Origin: JANXVY01 sp034408685
Lineage (GTDB): Bacteria > Pseudomonadota > Alphaproteobacteria > Rhizobiales > Hyphomicrobiaceae
Assembly: GCA_034408685.1 (NCBI GenBank)
Contig: JAWXCP010000213.1
Span: 1-8,315 of the forward strand
Reading direction: 5' to 3'
DNA length: 8,315 nt
A program made the position numbers and the translations under genes. This document shows positions 5,918 to 8,315 of the stretch, in pieces. Below the pieces are notes generated by a model. It was not told the origin of the DNA. It saw nothing but the letters and a program-made list of their open reading frames with translations, and did no database searches. Each line of letters opens with the position of its first letter. The stretch's first letter is position 1.

Positions 5918-6540
5918 CCTGGCGGCCGACCATTCGACAGGGCCGCGACATTCCCCGCCACGTGTTGGACGCGGTGGAGCGAGCCGTCGCCACCGAGACC
6001 GTTATTTGGGTCGGCCCCCCCGATGCCGGGCTGGCCTTTTGCCGTTCGGCGTGGCTGTGGGTGATCGCCTTGCCATGGTTCATGGTGACGTTAACGGCCG
6101 GGATATCGCTTATTGTGCCGCCTCCACTTCGGCCGGTAGAAATAGCACCGGGTACGACCGTGTTCGGTTTGATGCTGATTGGCATCATCGTGTGGGTCCA
6201 CGCGGCGATCGCGGGATGGCTGTGCCTCAAGCCTTTCGGCGATGCCCGCCGGGCCAGCAATCGGGCGCACGTCGTTACAGCGACCTCTGTCATGACCGTC
6301 ACGGCGACACCGGACCAAAAGGTCGTGGTGACACGCGCCTTGGTCACGATGATTGACCAGATCGAACGCAGCGACCTTCCCGGGGGTTTCGGCACGCTGA
6401 CTATCCGCCATCGCGAACGGCTGCGGTCGCGGTTCGGGTTGGCCCGGGATGCCGAGACATGGCACGGCGTCCCTGACGCTGGCCACGTCGAGCGCCTCGT
6501 GGTCGGCTTGGCAATTCCGCCTGCCGCGCCGGTTTCTTGA
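5914..6540 (+). CDS. Two-TM membrane protein with PH-like domain (second, divergent paralogue)
   Basis: A 208-residue protein whose ATG overlaps the previous stop in an ATGA (5914-5917), implying translational coupling. It repeats the architecture of the previous gene: IPRHVLDAVERA...VIWVGPPDAGLAF (13-42) against LPLHVAEAVKRE...VLWVEQPDAVLAF, then transmembrane segments ~45-69 and ~82-105. A cytosolic part follows, with VVTATSVMTVTA (120-131), RALVTMIDQIE, GGFGTLTIRHRE (157-168) and WHGVPDAGHVERLVVGLA. The C-terminal signatures G-FGTL-I and W-G-PD are kept, but the region between is more basic and the 'YaVT' tyrosine is a histidine here. Probably a membrane-bound scaffold or regulator working with its partner, perhaps as a heteromer; that is inference. 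It ends 18 bp before the convergent transferase gene. Confidence 0.82.
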   Translation: MTWRPTIRQGRDIPRHVLDAVERAVATETVIWVGPPDAGLAFCRSAWLWVIALPWFMVTLTAGISLIVPPPLRPVEIAPGTTVFGLMLIGIIVWVHAAIAGWLCLKPFGDARRASNRAHVVTATSVMTVTATPDQKVVVTRALVTMIDQIERSDLPGGFGTLTIRHRERLRSRFGLARDAETWHGVPDAGHVERLVVGLAIPPAAPVS

Positions 6541-6558
6541 GGCGGTGAATTCTGCTAT

Positions 6559-7254
6559 CTATCTAACAACTTGCGACGTTTGCCCGAATAATACGGCGCG
6601 GCTCTCGTCGCTCACGGTCGCGGACTGATTGACCTCGTCGGCCTTCGCGTACGCCGTAACGGTCGCTGGCCGGGCGCGGATCGCCTCGAACCAACGGCGC
6701 ACGCTTGGGAAGTCGTCGAGGTTCTGGTTCTGCCGCTTCCACGGTACGATCCAGGGGTAGGCCGCCATGTCCGCGATCGAATAGGCGCCGGCAACAAACT
6801 CCCGGTCGGCAAGCCGCTTGTTGAGGACGCCGTAGAGCCGGTTGGTTTCTTTGACGTAGCGGTCGATGGCGTAGGGGATTTTCTCTGGCGCATACTGCAC
6901 GAAATGGTGGTTTTGGCCCGCCATGGGGCCAAGCCCGCCCATCTGCCACATCAGCCACTGCATGACCTCGGCCTTGCCGCGCGCGTCGGCGGGCATGAAC
7001 CTGCCCGTCTTTTCGGCTAGATAGTGGAGGATCGCGCCGCTCTCAAAAACGGTGATAGGCGCGCCGCCACCGGCCGGATCATGGTCGACGATCGCGGGGA
7101 TACGGTTGTTTGGCGCAATCGCCAGGAAACCGGGCTGGAATTGGTCGCCCTTGGAAATGTTGACTGGAACAATCCGGTAGGGCAGCGCCGCCTCTTCCAG
7201 GAACATTGTGATTTTGTGCCCGTTCGGCGTCGTCCAATAGTGGAGGTCGATCAT
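6559..7254 (-). CDS. yfcG: YfcG-type glutathione transferase / glutathione-dependent disulfide-bond oxidoreductase (nu class)
   Basis: A 231-residue cytosolic protein. The N-terminal thioredoxin-like domain (1-~85) has the nu-class active site T-P-N-G at 9-12 (Thr9 and Asn11 where many GSTs have Tyr, Ser or Cys), PNNRIP (48-53, cis-Pro53) and FESGAI (70-75; Glu71 and Ser72 bind glutathione). The all-helical domain shows WQMGGLGPMAGQNHHF (103-118), IPYAIDRY and the N-capping motif SIAD (159-162). All are close to E. coli YfcG/YghU, which bind two glutathiones or GSSG and reduce disulfides. The tail beyond ~205 is longer than in YfcG. ATG 7254 fits the family start (MIDLHYWTTPNGHK). No good Shine-Dalgarno precedes it. 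A promoter lies at 7289-7317. The gene converges on the preceding membrane-protein gene. The YfcG/YghU subgroup distinction is not certain. Confidence 0.93.
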   Translation of the reverse strand: MIDLHYWTTPNGHKITMFLEEAALPYRIVPVNISKGDQFQPGFLAIAPNNRIPAIVDHDPAGGGAPITVFESGAILHYLAEKTGRFMPADARGKAEVMQWLMWQMGGLGPMAGQNHHFVQYAPEKIPYAIDRYVKETNRLYGVLNKRLADREFVAGAYSIADMAAYPWIVPWKRQNQNLDDFPSVRRWFEAIRARPATVTAYAKADEVNQSATVSDESRAVLFGQTSQVVR

Positions 7255-7262
7255 TGGGGGCC

Positions 7263-7278
7263 TATTGTTCTATTGTTC
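7263..7278 (-). repeat. Tandem octamer direct repeat in the transferase leader
   Basis: TATTGTTC occurs twice back-to-back on the + strand (7263-7270, 7271-7278), i.e. GAACAATA twice on the coding strand. It lies between the predicted transcription start (near 7282) and ATG 7254. It could be a regulator or RNA-binding site, or a chance repeat; it is noticeably AT-rich for this GC-rich DNA. Confidence 0.6.
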
Positions 7279-7288
7279 CTATCAACCG

Positions 7289-7317
7289 ATCATATAGGTC
7301 ACGGTGCACGGCGGCAA
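7289..7317 (-). promoter_or_regulatory. Sigma70-like promoter for the yfcG-type gene
   Basis: On the - strand, -35 TTGCCG (7317-7312; four of six to consensus) is separated by exactly 17 bp from -10 TATGAT (7294-7289; five of six). Transcription would start near 7282, giving a leader of about 28 nt. It sits in the 66-bp gap after the NDUFA9-like gene, so the transferase can be expressed independently of it. Read by eye, not scored. Confidence 0.55.
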
Positions 7318-7320
7318 GGG

Positions 7321-8304
7321 TCAGCCACGGTAATGTGAGAATTGTCCGCGGGGGCGGAACCGTTCAAGGTAAAGCGGCACCTCGGCTTCGACCGGGGTCG
7401 GGTTCGATACTCCCAAAGCTGCGATCGTTCGGCCATCGGCAAATGCAGCCGCGCTGACCACATTGTGACCGGCTTGAAGCATGCGTACCTGATCAACGGT
7501 GATCGGACGCAAGCTGGTCGGCAATGGCTTGGTCAAAACCGCCTGAAGTTTAGCGGCCCAGAACGGCAGCGGCAGATAGACCCGCTTGCGGCCGGCCCAT
7601 TCCTGGGTTCGGTCGAGCAACTCGCGGAACGAGAGAACAGCCGGTCCACCAAGTTCATAGACCGCACCCCGGTTGCCGACGCCCTCGGCTGCAGCAACGA
7701 TCGCATCGGCGAGATCGCCGACGAATACCGGCTGGAACTTGGTCTTGCCGCCGCCGATCAGCGGCAGAAACGGCGCGCTCACCGCGAGACCAGCGAAGCG
7801 ATTGAAGAATTGGTCTTCACGGCCGAACACGATCGACGGCCGCAGGATAACGGCGCCGGGGAACTCTTCCAGAACCGCGCGCTCACCTTCGCCTTTGGTT
7901 CGGGCGTACTGCGCGCTCGACGCCGCATCGGCGCCAATTGCAGACACGTGAACAAAGGTTTCAGCGCCGGCTTCCCGTGCCGCCCTGGCGACAGCGCGCG
8001 CTCCTTCGACGTGGAGCTTGTCGAACGTCTGCTGACCGACCGGCGCTAGAACGCCCACCGCGTTGACGACCGTTGTCGCCCCCTCGACGGCCGCGCGAAC
8101 GCTGTCTTCGTAGCGCAGGTTGGCTTGTACGGCGTGAACCTGTCCGACCACGCCGGCTGGCTGCAGGTGCCCTGCCAGATCAGGCCGCCGGACGGCAGCG
8201 CGGACACGCCAGCCGCGTTTGGCGAAAGCGCGGACGGCGTACCGCCCGACAAAACCCGATCCGCCGAACACCACTGCCAACCGATCGCCTGCGCGCGCTG
8301 CCAT
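7321..8304 (-). CDS. NDUFA9-like NAD(P)-dependent epimerase/dehydratase (complex I 39-kDa subunit-type atypical SDR)
   Basis: A 327-residue protein with the atypical short-chain dehydrogenase fold. The N-terminal Rossmann motif is FGGSGFVGRYAVRAF (13-27; GGSGFVG dinucleotide loop), followed by RVRAAVRRPD (33-42). NAVGVL (81-86) and the YARTK motif (Tyr133, Lys137) follow, then ILRPSIVFG (153-161) and a QPVFVGDLADAI (191-202) segment. These blocks match the 'complex I NDUFA9 subunit family' of alphaproteobacteria. The mitochondrial homologue is an accessory subunit that binds NADPH; the bacterial role is less certain, and a quinone or complex I assembly link is inference. Length is usual. ATG 8304 lies 11 bp from the window edge and no Shine-Dalgarno is visible, so a start further upstream cannot be excluded. 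The transferase gene lies 66 bp downstream on the same strand. Confidence 0.9.
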   Translation of the reverse strand: MAARAGDRLAVVFGGSGFVGRYAVRAFAKRGWRVRAAVRRPDLAGHLQPAGVVGQVHAVQANLRYEDSVRAAVEGATTVVNAVGVLAPVGQQTFDKLHVEGARAVARAAREAGAETFVHVSAIGADAASSAQYARTKGEGERAVLEEFPGAVILRPSIVFGREDQFFNRFAGLAVSAPFLPLIGGGKTKFQPVFVGDLADAIVAAAEGVGNRGAVYELGGPAVLSFRELLDRTQEWAGRKRVYLPLPFWAAKLQAVLTKPLPTSLRPITVDQVRMLQAGHNVVSAAAFADGRTIAALGVSNPTPVEAEVPLYLERFRPRGQFSHYRG

Positions 8305-8315
8305 GTGCTGTGTGC

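Noticed and set aside
5317..6395. Open frames on the - strand (5317-5961 and 5784-6395) opposite the PH-like pair
   Set aside because: The + strand proteins are mutually similar and have clear membrane segments; the antisense products are Arg/Ser/Thr-rich with no recognisable motif.
7342..8049. 235-codon open frame on the + strand opposite the NDUFA9-like gene
   Set aside because: The - strand product has Rossmann and YxxxK motifs along its whole length; the + frame is a shadow.

Overview
The window looks like the chromosome of a GC-rich (by eye, above 60% G+C) alphaproteobacterium. This rests on three familiar families: an NDUFA9-like NAD(P)-binding protein, a small HExxH metallopeptidase of the Zincin_1 type, and an alpha-2-macroglobulin/PBP1C gene pair. 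The genus cannot be settled from the sequence alone. No RNA gene, CRISPR array, transposase or insertion sequence is visible, and all the main reading frames are intact.

Left part (1-2774, + strand): the 3' end of a bacterial alpha-2-macroglobulin (A2M) gene is followed without a gap (TAA then ATG) by a complete pbpC. A2M is a protease trap of the envelope. PBP1C is a bifunctional peptidoglycan synthase. The two are commonly paired, which is usually read as defence plus wall repair. Next (2932-3351) comes a small zinc metallopeptidase with its own ribosome binding site.

Middle part (3556-6540, + strand): four uncharacterised envelope genes. The first encodes an exported protein with a Sec signal peptide and the second a lipoprotein. 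Despite low similarity they look like full-length paralogues, sharing an AETDxxC motif, a second cysteine about 85 residues later, and similar C-terminal strands. The next two genes overlap by 4 bp and encode paralogous membrane proteins with two transmembrane segments followed by a small beta-rich domain resembling bacterial PH-like domains. This stretch, two duplicated gene pairs side by side, is the least explained and most interesting part of the window.

Right part (6559-8304, - strand): a YfcG-type (nu-class) glutathione transferase/disulfide reductase converges on the last membrane-protein gene with only 18 bp between stops. Upstream of it is a gene for an NDUFA9-like atypical short-chain dehydrogenase. 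The 66-bp gap between them holds a good sigma70-like promoter and a tandem octamer repeat in the predicted leader of the transferase.
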